Of a stretch of DNA of 64,000 nt, positions 1-9,382 are shown piece after piece. The notes under the pieces are model-generated. The model had not been told where the DNA came from, ran no database searches, and worked only from the letters and a program-made list of their open reading frames with translations. Every line of letters starts with the position of its first letter. Position 1 is the first letter of the stretch. A program made the position numbers and the translations under genes. Source of the DNA: Paguma larvata (Eukaryota > Chordata > Mammalia > Carnivora > Viverridae); contig CM057823.1 of the NCBI GenBank assembly GCA_030068075.1, positions 12,992,485 to 13,056,484 on the forward strand, in the 5' to 3' direction.

Positions 1-90
1 GCATGTGTCTCTTGATCTTGGGGTAGAAAGTTTGAGCCCCATGTTAGGGGTAGAGTTTACTTAATGAAAAAAATTCTAAGAAAAAAATCA
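1..90 (+). mobile_element. CAN-SINE, old subfamily, cut by window start
   Basis: The window opens inside the tRNA-like head: TTTGAGCCCCATGTT matches the B-box part, followed by the old-type 3' end GTAGAGTTTACTTAATG and an A-rich tail. The older short subfamily ends in 'gtagagattactt' rather than a CT-rich stretch. Confidence 0.75.
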
Positions 91-206
91 ATGTACAGAA
101 ATCTGTTGCATTTCTCTACAGCAATAACGAACCCCAGAAATAGATATTAAGAAAACGGTTCAATTTATAATTGCACCAAAATTAATAAAATACCCTAAAC
201 AAAGAA

Positions 207-422
207 ATGAAAGACCTGTACTTTGAAAACTATAAAACACTGATTAAAGAAATTAAGGATGACCCAAAGAAATGGAAACATATCCCGTGCTCATGGATTG
301 AAAGAATAAATACTGTTAAGATGTCTATACTACCCAAAGCAATGCACATATTTAATGCAATCCCTATCAAAATACCAACAGTTTTTACAGAACTAGATCA
401 AACAATCCTAATATTTGCATAA
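207..422 (+). pseudogene. L1 ORF2 fragment (post-RT region)
   Basis: This 71-codon open stretch contains [20 protein letters not shown] and, further on, [10 protein letters not shown] and NAIPIKIP. These are typical of the segment downstream of the L1 ORF2 reverse-transcriptase core. It stops at a TAA and the frame is not continued, so it is a remnant and not a gene. Confidence 0.85.
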
Positions 423-1086
423 AATCAGAAAAAAACCTGAATAGCTAAAGTAATCTTGAAAAAGAAAAGCAAAGCTGGAAGCATCACAATTCCTGACTTT
501 AAGTTATATTACAAAGCTGTAGCCATCGAAACAGTTTGGTACTGGCACAAAAAGAGGCACACAGGTCAATGAAACAGAATAGAAAACCTAGAAATAAATC
601 CACAACTATATGGTCAATTAATTGTCAACAAAGCAGGAAAGAATATCTAATGGGAAAAAGACAGTCTCTTCAACAAATGGTGATGGGAAAACTGGACAGT
701 AACATGAAGAAGAATGAAACTGAATCACTTTCTTATACCATACACAAAAATAAATTCAAAATGGACTAAAGACCTAAATATGAGACCTGAAATCATAAAA
801 ATCCTAGAAGAGAATCCTAGAGTCCAGTAACTTCTTTGACAGAGGCTGTAGCAACTTCTTCCAAGATAGATCTCCTGAGGCAAGGGAAGCAAAAACAAAA
901 ATAAGCTGCTCGGACTACATCAAAATAAAACGCTTCTGCACAGCAAAGGAAATAATCAACAAAACTAAAAGACAACCTACAGAACGGGAGAGGATATTTG
1001 CAAATAACATATCCAATACAGGGTTAATATCCAAAATATACAAAGAACTTATATAACTCAACACCCAAAAAACATGGGCAAAAGAC

Positions 1087-1302
1087 ATGAAGAGACATTT
1101 CTCTAAAGAAGACGTCCAGATGGCCAACAGACACATGAAAAGATGCTCAATATCACTCATCATCAGGGAAATGCAAATCAAAACCACAATAAGATATCAC
1201 CCCACACCTGTCAGAATGGCTAAAATCAACAACACAAGAAAAAACAGGTGTTGGCAAGGATGTGGAGAAAGAGGAAACCTCATGCATTATTGGTGGGAAT
1301 GA
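1087..1302 (+). pseudogene. L1 ORF2 fragment (C-terminal third)
   Basis: The 71 codons include [18 protein letters not shown] and [11 protein letters not shown], the conserved wording of the L1 ORF2 region ahead of the cysteine-rich C-terminus. A related stretch occurs at 8711-8902. The frame ends prematurely. Confidence 0.83.
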
Positions 1303-1537
1303 AAATTGGTGCAGCCACTGTGAAAAATGGTATGATGGTTCCCCAAAAAATTAAAAATAGAACTACCTTATGATTCGGAAGTTGCGCCATTAGGTATTTA
1401 CACAAAGAATACGAGAACACTAATTCAAAGGGATACATGCACCCCTATGTATAGCAGCATTATTTACAATAGCCAAGATATGGAAGCAGTGCAAGTGTCC
1501 ATCGGTTGATGCATAGATAACAAAGATGTGGTATATA

Positions 1538-1538
<1 letters not shown>

Positions 1539-1572
<34 letters not shown>
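1539..1572. repeat. (CA)17 microsatellite inside L1
   Basis: Thirty-four bases of perfect CA repeat lie at the position where the sibling L1 copy near 9180 reads GGTATATATACACGATGGAA. The repeat evidently grew from the short TATACACA seed of the L1 itself. Confidence 0.97.
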
Positions 1573-1577
<5 letters not shown>

Positions 1578-1717
1578 GAATATTATTCAGCCATAAAAGA
1601 GAATGAAATCTTGCCATTAGCAATTGTAGAGAGTATAATGCTAAGTGAAATAAGTCGGTCAGAGAAAGTCAAATACTATAAGTTTTCACTCATATGTGGA
1701 ATTTAAGAAATAGAACA

Positions 1718-1919
1718 GGGGCGCCTGGGTGGCTCAGTCGGTTGAGCGTCCGACTTTGGCTCAGGTCATGATCTCGCTGTCCGTGGGTTCAAGCCCTGCA
1801 TCGGGCTCTGTGCTGACAGTTCAGAGCCTGCTTCGGATTCTGTGTCTCCCTCTCTCTGCCCCTCCCCCACTCATGCTCTGTCTCTCTCTGTCTCAAAAAT
1901 AAATAAACATTAAAAAAAA
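1718..1919 (+). mobile_element. CAN-SINE, felid type, full length
   Basis: Starts GGGGCGCCTGGGTGGCTCAG and ends in AATAAATAAACATTAAAAAAAA. It is flanked by a perfect 17-bp target duplication, atttaagaaatagaaca, at 1701-1717 and 1920-1936. It inserted into the L1 of 91-2192. Confidence 0.97.
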
Positions 1920-2192
1920 ATTTAAGAAATAGAACAAATAAACAAGGGAAAAAACTAAGAGAGAGAGAGAGAGAAATCAAGAAATAGACTCTTAATTGCA
2001 GAGAACAAACCGATGGTTACCAGAGGGGAGGCAGGTGAGGGATGGGTTAAGGGATGATGGGGATTAAGGAGTGCATTTCTAGTGGTGATCACTGGGTGAG
2101 GAATGGACGTTCTGAATCACTGTATTGTACCTGAAGCTAATATAATGCTGTATGTTGACTAACTGGAATTAAAATAAAAATTTTAAAAACAA

Positions 2193-2610
2193 GGGGCTCC
2201 TGGTATGGCTCGGTCGGTTAAATGTCTCTTTTTTTTTTTTTTAAACTTTTATTTATTTTTGAGAGACAGAGACAGACAGAACAAGGGCAGAGAGAGGGAG
2301 CACGGCCAAAGCAGGCTCCAGGCTCTGAGCTGTCAGCACAGAGCTCAACGCAGGGCTCAAACCCTCAAACCGTGAGATCATGACCTGAGCAAAGTCAGAT
2401 GCTTAACCAACTGAGCCGCCCAGACGCGCCTTAAGTGTCCAATTCTTGATTCCTACTCAGGTCATGATCTCATGGTTCATGAGTTCCAGCCCGACGTTGG
2501 GCTCTGCGCTGTCAGTGCAGAGCCTACTTGGGATTCTCTCTCTCTTTCTCTCTCTGTCCCTCCTTCTCTCTCTCTCTCTCTCAAAATAAATAAATAAACT
2601 AAAAAAAAAA
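2193..2610 (+). mobile_element. CAN-SINE split by another SINE
   Basis: The head (2193-2227, GGGGCTCCTGGTATGGCTCGG) and the body plus tail (2431-2610) are separated by an antisense SINE at 2228-2430. The body resumes exactly where the head stopped, with a roughly 10-bp target duplication (ttaaatgtct / ttaagtgtcc). Confidence 0.92.
2228..2430 (-). mobile_element. CAN-SINE inserted in a CAN-SINE
   Basis: A poly-T run is followed by the reverse-complement body (CAGGCTCCAGGCTCTGAGCTG) and ends CTGAGCCGCCCAGACGCGCC. It lies wholly inside the plus-strand SINE of 2193-2610 and is therefore younger than it. Confidence 0.93.
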
Positions 2611-3182
2611 TCTTACACTTCATCTTGACCTTCATTCAACTCTTCCAAGCGGATTCTCAATGATTAGTATTCCTATAGTGATTCATTTCTTCCTCATTCA
2701 TTTACTTTTTCCACCCATGCGTTTATTTGCTCATTCAACAAGCATTGATTTAATGCTCAAAATGTGCTCGATTTTGTGCTAAGCCTCTGAGATGGAAGAT
2801 GAAGGGCACATGGCTCTGCTTTCCAAGGGCTCGCTGTATTTAGTAGGTCCTCAATAAACAGTTGCTGAGTAAGTGACCTTTCTCTGAGAGGCCACGCTGG
2901 GAAAATGGAGCTCAGAGAAAATAATGAGCACCAAGCTAGACAATCACAAAGCAAGAGGGAACCCAGGGGTGTCTGACTCTGCGTCCTGACCACATCACTG
3001 TACTTCTTTTTCCTCCTGCTCTGTTCTTACTGGCCCTTCCTCGTGTAGGTCACACATTGATTTAAAGTTTGAGGCTTCGCATGTTCATGCTGAAAAAGTC
3101 CTCCTCTGAATTCTACCACACGATGTCTCCTTGCTTCAAGGTGGTGCTTACTGGAGGATCCTATTGCCAATTGTACAGCGTT
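2611..3182. other. Mostly unique DNA with a weak L2-like trace
   Basis: No gene is supported. Around 2725-2860 the wording 'tcattcaacaagcattgattt ... tgtgctaagc' resembles an antisense L2 3' end. 'tagtaggtcctcaataaacagttgctgag' (from about 2837) resembles a sense L2/MIR 3' end. Both are too decayed to place precisely. Confidence 0.45.
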
Positions 3183-3264
3183 CTCCCTCCTCCTCCTCCT
3201 CCTCCTCCTCCCCCTCCCCATCCCCATCCCCCTCCTCCTCCCCATCTGCCTCCTCCACCTCCTA
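3183..3264. repeat. (CCT)n / C-rich low-complexity tract
   Basis: CCT triplets, then CCCCAT and CCTCCACCT units. Open frames through it encode poly-proline, poly-serine or poly-glycine and are artefacts. It directly abuts the 3' end of the antisense L1 at 3265. Confidence 0.95.
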
Positions 3265-3408
3265 TCAATTTATTGTCAAATTGGTTTCCACACAACACCC
3301 AGTGCTCATCCCAACAAGTGCCCTCCTCAGTGCCCATCACCCTCTCTCCCTCTCCTTCCATACCCCCCTGAACCCTCAGTTTGTTCTTAGTTTTTAAGTG
3401 TTCTCTAT
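3265..3408 (-). mobile_element. L1 3' end, carnivore/felid type, 5' truncated
   Basis: Read in reverse, it runs from 'aactgagggttcaggg' through 'gggcactgaggagggcact' to 'ttgacaataaattgat', the 3' UTR end of young carnivore L1s. Compare the sense 3' end at 9430-9618. Only about 145 bases are present. The expected T-run is replaced by the CCT tract. Confidence 0.8.
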
Positions 3409-3929
3409 TATTCTGTTATGGAAAAGCAACAGCTGTATTCCAACAAAAACAAAAGACAGCTCAGGAGGAATTTTAGTCCATAAAAGATGCCAAAGTCTCT
3501 CTCAGAGAGCAAGATAAGGCCAGTCTTATCTTTGTAGCTAAGCGAGTTGGTTGGCATTAAAAGTGCGCTGAGGGGCCCTGTCATTTAAGGAGACTGGAAG
3601 TCCTGAAGCCCAGGGCATAACTGCCTGTGTGCAGACCTTGGAGGCCTCGGAACCAAAGAGCAGCCTGAAACGCAGCTGATTTTGGTAGCAATAGAGCATT
3701 GCCACTGACTCCAGTCCTCACCCAACCTCCTGTTTTAACGATGCCCAGTCCTGCCTTTAGAGCCCTTCCCCCTTTTCCATTTTGAGCATCCACACGGCCA
3801 ATCAAAGCCAAGGTTCCAGAAGATAGGGAAATGCTTAGCCTATACCCCCACCAATAGAAGGGGGCAGTGACTGAAGCAATTCCCAAAGGCAGTTACTAAA
3901 GAGTCTAACATTTATCAAAAATCGCTTTT
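3409..3929. other. Unassigned, possibly old LTR-like
   Basis: No gene is seen. The stretch 3790-3880 has CCAATCAAAG, a CCTATACCCC element and AGAAGGGGGCAGTGACT, an arrangement reminiscent of an LTR promoter region. The family could not be named. Confidence 0.3.
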
Positions 3930-4153
3930 TTTATTAAAAAAATTTGTTAATGTTTATTTATTTTTGAAAGTCAGTGAGAGAGACAGAGCACGAGTGGGGG
4001 AGGGGCAGAGAGAGGGAGACACAGACTCCAAAGCAGGCTCTAGGCTGTGAGCTGTCAGCACAGAACCCAAGGCAGGGCTTGAACCCACGAACCATGAGAT
4101 CATGACCTGAGCCAAAGTCAGACGCTTAACCCACTGAGTCACCCAGACACCCC
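3930..4153 (-). mobile_element. CAN-SINE, felid type
   Basis: AATGTTTATTTATTTTTGAAAG at the T-rich end, GAGCTGTCAGCACAGA in the body and CTGAGTCACCCAGACACCCC at the tRNA-like head. The target duplication is unclear, so the left edge is approximate. Confidence 0.92.
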
Positions 4154-4697
4154 TATCATAGCTCACTTTTAAACCAGTTCAGCTGCCCAGGAAGCAGGAA
4201 GTTATACACAAGCCCAACATGGCTGATGGGAAAGTTCCCTGAGGGTCAGAATAGAGACTGGAGGCCCCATCTAGCGGACCTCCTGGACACTCAGCCACCG
4301 TGAGTGGGGTTGACCCTGGTTTCCAGTGTAAGGGACTCTGAATCATGACCTGCCCTTTCTGCGTGTCCTTGGCTTCTCTCTCAAGAAGCACTCAAACTCC
4401 TTTCACCTTGGACTCCTGGTCTTCACGGTACTAAGCGCCAGGTGGTGGTAGGATGGAAGTCGTCTGGTTGGCCCCTTCGATGCTGTGCTGACCCGCTCTC
4501 TCACCCAATAACTGACCTTCCACTTGTTCTTCTGCCATCTCTCTTGCTGATGTCTGTCAAGGGCTCTCTCTCAGCCTGGTCGCCATCTGATATCCTGTAC
4601 CCCTTCCCATCACTCCCCGGAGCACCTGAATGGAATCTCACTGCAGCGGTACTGGGAGTCATCACAAATTGGTCTGAATTGAGTTCATTACAAAAAC
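4154..4697. other. Unique DNA, no gene seen
   Basis: About 540 bases without recognisable repeat wording. The longest open stretch (4442-4702, plus, 86 codons) has no recognised domain and runs out just before the SINE that follows. Confidence 0.5.
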
Positions 4698-4710
4698 ATT
4701 AGACTTATGG

Positions 4711-4929
4711 GAGCACCTGGGTGGCTCAATCAGTTAAGCGTCCAACTCTTGATTTCAGCTCAGGTCAGGATCTCACAGTTCCTGAGACAGAGCCCTGCGA
4801 AGGGTTTGGCGCTGAGAGCACTGAACCTGTTGGGGATTCTCTCTTGGCCCCTCCTCTGCTTGCGCATGTGCATGCGCACGCGTGCACTTTCTCTCTCTCT
4901 CTTTCAAAAATAAATAAACTTTAAAAAAT
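4711..4929 (+). mobile_element. CAN-SINE, felid type
   Basis: Starts GAGCACCTGGGTGGCTCAAT and ends in an AATAAATAAACTTTAAAAAA tail. A perfect 13-bp target duplication, attagacttatgg, lies at 4698-4710 and 4930-4942. Confidence 0.96.
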
Positions 4930-5234
4930 ATTAGACTTATGGAATGAAAAGAGCTTTGCTTAGGGAAAAAAAACCCCATGGTTTTAGTGAGAAAAAAAGC
5001 AGGACATAAAATTGTACAACATAGCATAAACTTAGACTTAAGAACCTTCTTAGAAGAAATAACAATCCTTAATGTATATGTGCCAAACAACAGAGCATCA
5101 AAATATGTGAAGCAAAACTGATAAAACTGCACGGAGAAACTGCAAGGAGATGAATGCACTGTTGGTTGGAGAGTTCCACACCCCTCTATCAGAAGTAGAC
5201 AGATCGGCAGACAGAACGTCAGTTAAGAACATAG

Positions 5235-5444
5235 TTGAAACTCAACAGCACCATCCATCAGCCGGATATAATTGACATCCATAGACTGCTTCATCCAACA
5301 ATGGTGGAATACACATTCTTCTCAAGCTCACATGGAATATTTACCGAGATAGATCACATTCTGGGCCATAAAACCCTCCTTAACAAATGTAAAAGAATAG
5401 AAATCATACTCTCAGTGTTTACTCTCAGGCCACGATGGAATTAA
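5235..5444 (+). pseudogene. L1 ORF2 endonuclease fragment
   Basis: The 69 codons contain DIHRLLHPT, EYTFFSSSHGIF and IDHILGHKT. This is the C-terminal part of the apurinic-like endonuclease of L1 ORF2, including the conserved Asp-His pair of 'IDH'. No intact frame surrounds it. Confidence 0.82.
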
Positions 5445-5529
5445 ATTAGAAGTCAAGAACGTAAAGGTAGTTTAAAAATTCCCAAATATTTGAATGTTAA
5501 CCAGCACGCATCTAAATGACACATGGTCA

Positions 5530-5748
5530 GGGGCGCCTGGGTGGCTCAGTCGGTTAAAGTGTCCGGCACTTGATTTCGGCTCAGGTCATGATCCCCTGGT
5601 TCATGGGACCAACCCCCGCATGGGGCTCTGTGGTGACAGCGCAGAGCTTGCTTGGGATCCTCTCTCTCTGCCCGTCCCGTGATTGCTTTCTTTCTCTTTT
5701 TCTCTCTCAAAATAAATAAATAAATAAATACTTAAAAATAAATAAGTA
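5530..5748 (+). mobile_element. CAN-SINE, felid type
   Basis: Starts GGGGCGCCTGGGTGGCTCAG and ends with AAATAAATAAATAAATACTT. A target duplication, acacatggt, is at 5519-5527 and 5749-5757. It inserted in the old L1. Confidence 0.94.
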
Positions 5749-5800
5749 ACACATGGTTCAAAGCGTAAATCTCAAGAGAACTTTTAAAATTTTGAACTAA

Positions 5801-5997
5801 TAGGATGCCTGTGTGGCTCAGTCGGTTAAGTGTCCAACTCTTGGTTTTGGCTCAGGTCATGATCTCATGGTTTGTAAGTTCAAGCCCCACATTGGGCTCT
5901 GTGCTGATAGCGCTGAGCCTGCTTGGGATTCTCTCTCTCTCTGTCCTCCCCCACTCTCTCTCTCTCTCTCAAAAATAAACTTAAAAAAATTAAAAAG
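5801..5997 (+). mobile_element. CAN-SINE, felid type
   Basis: The head reads ATGCCTGTGTGGCTCAGTCGG. An 11-bp target duplication, ttttgaactaa, lies at 5790-5800 and 5998-6008. It is the second SINE in the same old L1 within 300 bases. Confidence 0.94.
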
Positions 5998-6050
5998 TTT
6001 TGAACTAAAATGAAAATAAAAATGTAATTTATCAAACTATGTATGTGTAT

Positions 6051-6235
6051 GGGGGGTGCACTTGGGTGGCTCAGTCAGTTGAGCAACTGACTCTTGATTT
6101 CTGCTCAGGTTGTGATCCCAGGGTTGTGGGGTCAAGCCCCAATTCAGGCTCCTTGCTGAGCGTGGAGCCTGCTTGAGATTCTTTCTCTCTGTCTCTGTCT
6201 CTCGCCCTCTCCCCTCTCTCTCTTTCTCTAAAACA
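6051..6235 (+). mobile_element. CAN-SINE, older subfamily
   Basis: The head GGTGCACTTGGGTGGCTCAG leads into 'tgatcccagggttgtggggtc' and 'ctgagcgtggagcctgcttgag', a body wording unlike the young felid type. The tail has turned into a CA-rich repeat. Confidence 0.9.
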
Positions 6236-6268
6236 CACACACATGCACACACATGCACACACGCACCC
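6233..6268. repeat. CA / GCACACA-rich microsatellite
   Basis: ACACACACACATGCACACAC units follow the CT-rich end of the SINE. It replaces the usual AATAAA tail. Confidence 0.9.
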
Positions 6269-7038
6269 CAAAACATCAAAAGAAGAAGGACATAAAATAG
6301 TATAGCATAATATAAACTTAGACCGGAACAAAGAAAAGAAATAGGCCCATATAAATATCGCCAAATGATCTTTGACAAAGGAGCAAAAGCAATGCAGTGG
6401 AGAAGATGGCCTTTTCAATAAATGGTGTTGTGACAACTGGACGTTCACATAGAAAAAAAAAATCTAGACACAGACCTTATATCCTTCACAGAAAAATAAC
6501 TCAAAATGGAGCAAACCTAAACATAAGGGCAAAACTATAAAACTCTAGAACATAACAGAGAGTATCTGGCTGATCTTGGTTATGATGATGACTTTTGAAA
6601 TCTAACATCAAAGGCATGATCCATGAAAGAAATAATTTAAATCTAGACCTCACTGAAATTAAAAACTCCTGCTCTGCAAAAGACTGGCACGAGAATGAGA
6701 AAACAAGCCACAGAATGGTATCAAATACTTATGAAAGACATCTGATAAAATAATTATTAACCAGAATATGTACAGAACTCTTAAAACTCAACAATAAGAT
6801 GAACAACACAACTAAAAAGGGACAAAATATCTGAACAGACACATCATTAGGCAATTGCAAAATAAAAGGATGAGTTATGACAGCACACCTATTAGAATGG
6901 CAAAAATCCAAAACTCTAACAACACCAAATGCTGATGTGAAGCAACAGGAACTCTCATTCTTCGCTGGTGGGAACCAATACGGTACAACCACTTGGGAAG
7001 ACAGTTTGGCAGTTCCTTACAAAACTAAATATACTCTT

Positions 7039-7373
7039 TCATGCTAAGCGAAATTAGTCAGAGAAAGACAAATATCATATGACTTCACTCATATGAGGAC
7101 TTTAAGATACAAAGCAGATGAACATTAAGGGAAGGGAAGCAAAAATAATATAAAAACAGGGAGGGGGACAAAAACCTAAGAGACTCTTAAATATGGAGGA
7201 CAAACAGAGAGATACGGGAGGGATTAGGGGAGGAGGGATGGGCTAAATGGGTAAGGGGCATTAAGGAATCTACTCTTGAAATCATTGTTGCACTATATGT
7301 TAACTAACTTGGCTGTAAATTTAAAAAATTAGTAAAAAAAGAAATAAAATTAAAAGTAAATAAACAACAAATA
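7039..7373 (+). mobile_element. Young 5'-truncated L1 inserted in old L1
   Basis: Begins in the last ORF2 segment ('atgctaagcgaaattagtcagag') and ends in the carnivore L1 3' UTR with 'ctatatgttaactaacttgg' and an A-rich tail. A perfect 16-bp target duplication, aactaaatatactctt, lies at 7023-7038 and 7374-7389, and the old L1 resumes after it. Confidence 0.95.
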
Positions 7374-7748
7374 AACTAAATATACTCTTACCATATGATC
7401 CAGCGATTACGTTTCTTGGTTTTACCCAAATGAGTTGAAAACTTATGTCCATGCAAAAACCTGCACACTGATATTTATAGGAGCTTTATTCATAATTGCT
7501 AAGACCAGAAGCAACCAAGATGTCCGTCAGGGGGGGAATGGGTAAATAAACTGTGGTACATCCAGACAGTGGAGTATCATTCAGAGCTCAAAAGGAAATG
7601 AGCTACCAAGCCATGAAAAAACATGGAGGACACTTAAATGCATATTACTATGTGAAAAAAGCCAAGCTGAAAAGGTCACATACTATATGATTCCAACCAT
7701 ATGACATTCTGAAAAAGGCAAAACTATGGAGACAGTAAGAAGTTCAGA

Positions 7749-7765
7749 GGGTGGGGGTGGGGGGG
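7749..7765 (+). other. G-quadruplex-capable G-tract in L1 3' UTR
   Basis: GGGTGGGGGTGGGGGGG offers four runs of three or more G with one-base loops. G-rich tracts are a recognised feature of L1 3' UTRs. Confidence 0.6.
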
Positions 7766-8087
7766 AACAGGTGGAGCGTAGGAACCTTATGCCAGGGGGG
7801 CTATTATGTATGATACTGTAATAATGGATACATGTTATTATACATTTGTCAAAACTCGTACAATGTACACCTCATTCACAAGAATGAACCATAAGGTAAA
7901 CCATGGACTTTGGGGGATAATTATGCATCAATATTGGGTCATCATCAATTGCATTAAATATTCCACTGTGGTGCAGGCATTTCAATAGCATAAATGGGGG
8001 TATGGGAAATACCTCTGTCCCTTTCTCTCCATTTTGCTGTGAACCTAAAACTTCTCTAAAAAATAACGTCTATTTAAAAACAAACAC

Positions 8088-8296
8088 GGGGCACCTGCGT
8101 GGCTCAGTCAGTTAAGCACTCAACTCTTGATTTTTGTCTCAGGTCATTGATCCCAGGGTCGCAGGATCGAGCCCTGCATCGGGTTCCATGCTGAGCAGGG
8201 AGCCTGCTTTGGATCCCTCTATCTCTCTCCCTCTGCCTCTCCCCCTTGTTTTCTCTCTCTCCTCCCCACAAATAAGTAAACAAACAAACAAACAAA
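8088..8296 (+). mobile_element. CAN-SINE, older subfamily
   Basis: Head GGGGCACCTGCGTGGCTCAG, body 'gatcccagggtcgcaggatcg' and 'ctgagcagggagcctgcttt', tail of AAAC units. It sits just after the 3' end of the old L1. Confidence 0.9.
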
Positions 8297-8353
8297 AACC
8301 CACAAACAAAAACCAAAACATCAAAAGAAGTGGGACATAGAAAACAATCAACA

Positions 8354-8571
8354 GGGGCGCCTGGGTGGCTCAGTCGGTTGAGCGGCCGACTTCGGCTCAG
8401 GTCATGATCTCACGGTCTGTGAGTTCGAGCCCCGCGTCGGGCTCTGTGCTGATGGCTCAGAGCCTGGAGCCTGCTTCGGATTCTGTGTCTCCCTCTCTCT
8501 CTGCCCTACCCCTGCTCATACTCTGTCTCTATGTCTCTCAAAAATAAATAAACGTTAAAAAAAATTAAAAA
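8354..8571 (+). mobile_element. CAN-SINE, felid type, close to consensus
   Basis: Starts GGGGCGCCTGGGTGGCTCAG and matches the young felid wording almost throughout, including GTGAGTTCGAGCCCCGCGTC. The CpGs still present suggest a recent insertion. Flanking 'gaaaacaa' is repeated on both sides. Confidence 0.96.
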
Positions 8572-8710
8572 AAAAAAAGAAAACAACAAAATTTAAAGGG
8601 AACTGATAGAATGGGAAAACATATTTGCAAATGACATATCAGATAAAGGGTTCGTATCAAAAATCTATAAAGGACTTCTCGAACTCAACACCCCAAAAAC
8701 AAATAATCCA

Positions 8711-8902
8711 GTGAAGAAATGGGCAGAGGACATGAATAGATACTTTTCCAAACAAGACATCCAAATGGCTAACAGACGCATGAAAAGATGCTCAACATCA
8801 CTCATCATCAGGGAAATGCAAATCAAAACCACAAGGAGATACCACCTCACACCTCTCAGAATGGCTGACATTAACAACTCAGGAAGCAATAGATGTTGGT
8901 GA
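8711..8902 (+). pseudogene. L1 ORF2 fragment
   Basis: Sixty-four codons with [20 protein letters not shown] and [18 protein letters not shown], the L1 ORF2 region ahead of the C-terminus. The frame closes within the element. Confidence 0.85.
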
Positions 8903-8953
8903 GGATGCAGAGAAAGAGGAACTCTTTTGCACTGTTGGTAAGGATGCAAACTG

Positions 8954-9382
8954 GTGCAGCCACTCTGGGAAGCATTATGGAGGTTCCTCAAAAAATTAAA
9001 AATAGAACTCCCCGATGCCCCAGAAATTGCACTACTAGGTATTTATCCAAAGGATACAAAAGTGCTGATTCGAAGGGGCACACGCACCCCAATGTTTATA
9101 GCAACATTACCAATAATAGCCAGTATATGGAAAGAGCCCAAATACTCATCAGCTGATGAATGGATAAAGAAGATGTGGTATATATACACGATGGAATATT
9201 ACTCGGTGATCAAAAAGAATGAAATCTTGCCATTTGCAACAGTGTGGATGGAACTAGAGTGTATCGTGCTAAGTGAAATAAGTCAGTCAGAGAAAGACAG
9301 ATATCATATGATTTCACTCGATAGGTATAATTTAAGAAACAAAACAGATGAACATAGGGGAAGGGAAGGAAAAATAAGATAA
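8954..9382 (+). pseudogene. L1 ORF2 C-terminal end
   Basis: 142 open codons, the longest L1 remnant frame here. It contains PKYSSADEWIKKMWYIYTME, then YYSVIKKNEILPF and LSEISQSEKDRYHMISL, the extreme C-terminus of L1 ORF2. It is shifted relative to the 8711 frame, so at least one frameshift separates them. Confidence 0.87.

Larger units (their letters stand above)
91..2192 (+). mobile_element. LINE-1, 3' part (ORF2 end and 3' UTR), carnivore type
   Basis: The sequence reads colinearly through the ORF2 region after the reverse transcriptase, the cysteine-rich C-terminus and a G-rich 3' UTR, ending in a TGTATGTTGACTAACTGGAATT-type terminus and an A-rich tail. It is 5' truncated and its reading frame is broken by stops and indels. 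A SINE (1718-1919) and a CA microsatellite (1539-1572) sit inside it. It is a dead copy. Confidence 0.88.
4943..6050 (+). mobile_element. Old L1 (L1M type), ORF2 endonuclease region
   Basis: From about 5040 the text 'aacaatccttaatgtatatgtgccaaacaacagagc' and the following several hundred bases follow the end of the L1 endonuclease domain. It is broken by SINEs at 5530-5748 and 5801-5997. Divergence and stops show it is much older than the L1s at 7.04 and 8.34 kb. Confidence 0.75.
6287..8078 (+). mobile_element. Old L1 (L1M type), ORF2 to 3' end
   Basis: Reads through 'aaatgatctttgacaaagga', 'caataaatggtgttg', the C-terminal ORF2 region and an old-type 3' UTR. It ends 'gtgaacctaaaacttctctaaaaaataacgtcta', an L1M terminus. 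A younger L1 (7039-7373) interrupts it. It is probably the downstream part of the fragment at 4943-6050. Confidence 0.82.

Noticed and set aside
1718..1792. tRNA-like segment with A and B boxes
   Set aside because: This is the tRNA-Lys-derived head of a SINE. The acceptor and anticodon arms are not intact, so neither it nor any other SINE head is a tRNA gene.
3069..3371. ORF with a long poly-proline run (and poly-serine / poly-glycine in other frames)
   Set aside because: It is the translation of the CCT tract at 3183-3264 in different frames. There is no gene context.
6071..6448. 125-codon minus-strand ORF
   Set aside because: It is the reverse of SINE, CA repeat and L1 sequence joined together.
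8365..8547. Recurrent small ORFs starting MAQSVERPTSAQVMIS and similar, seen at many places on both strands
   Set aside because: They are the tRNA-like head and body of CAN-SINEs read in one frame. Their repetition reflects the repeat, not a gene family.
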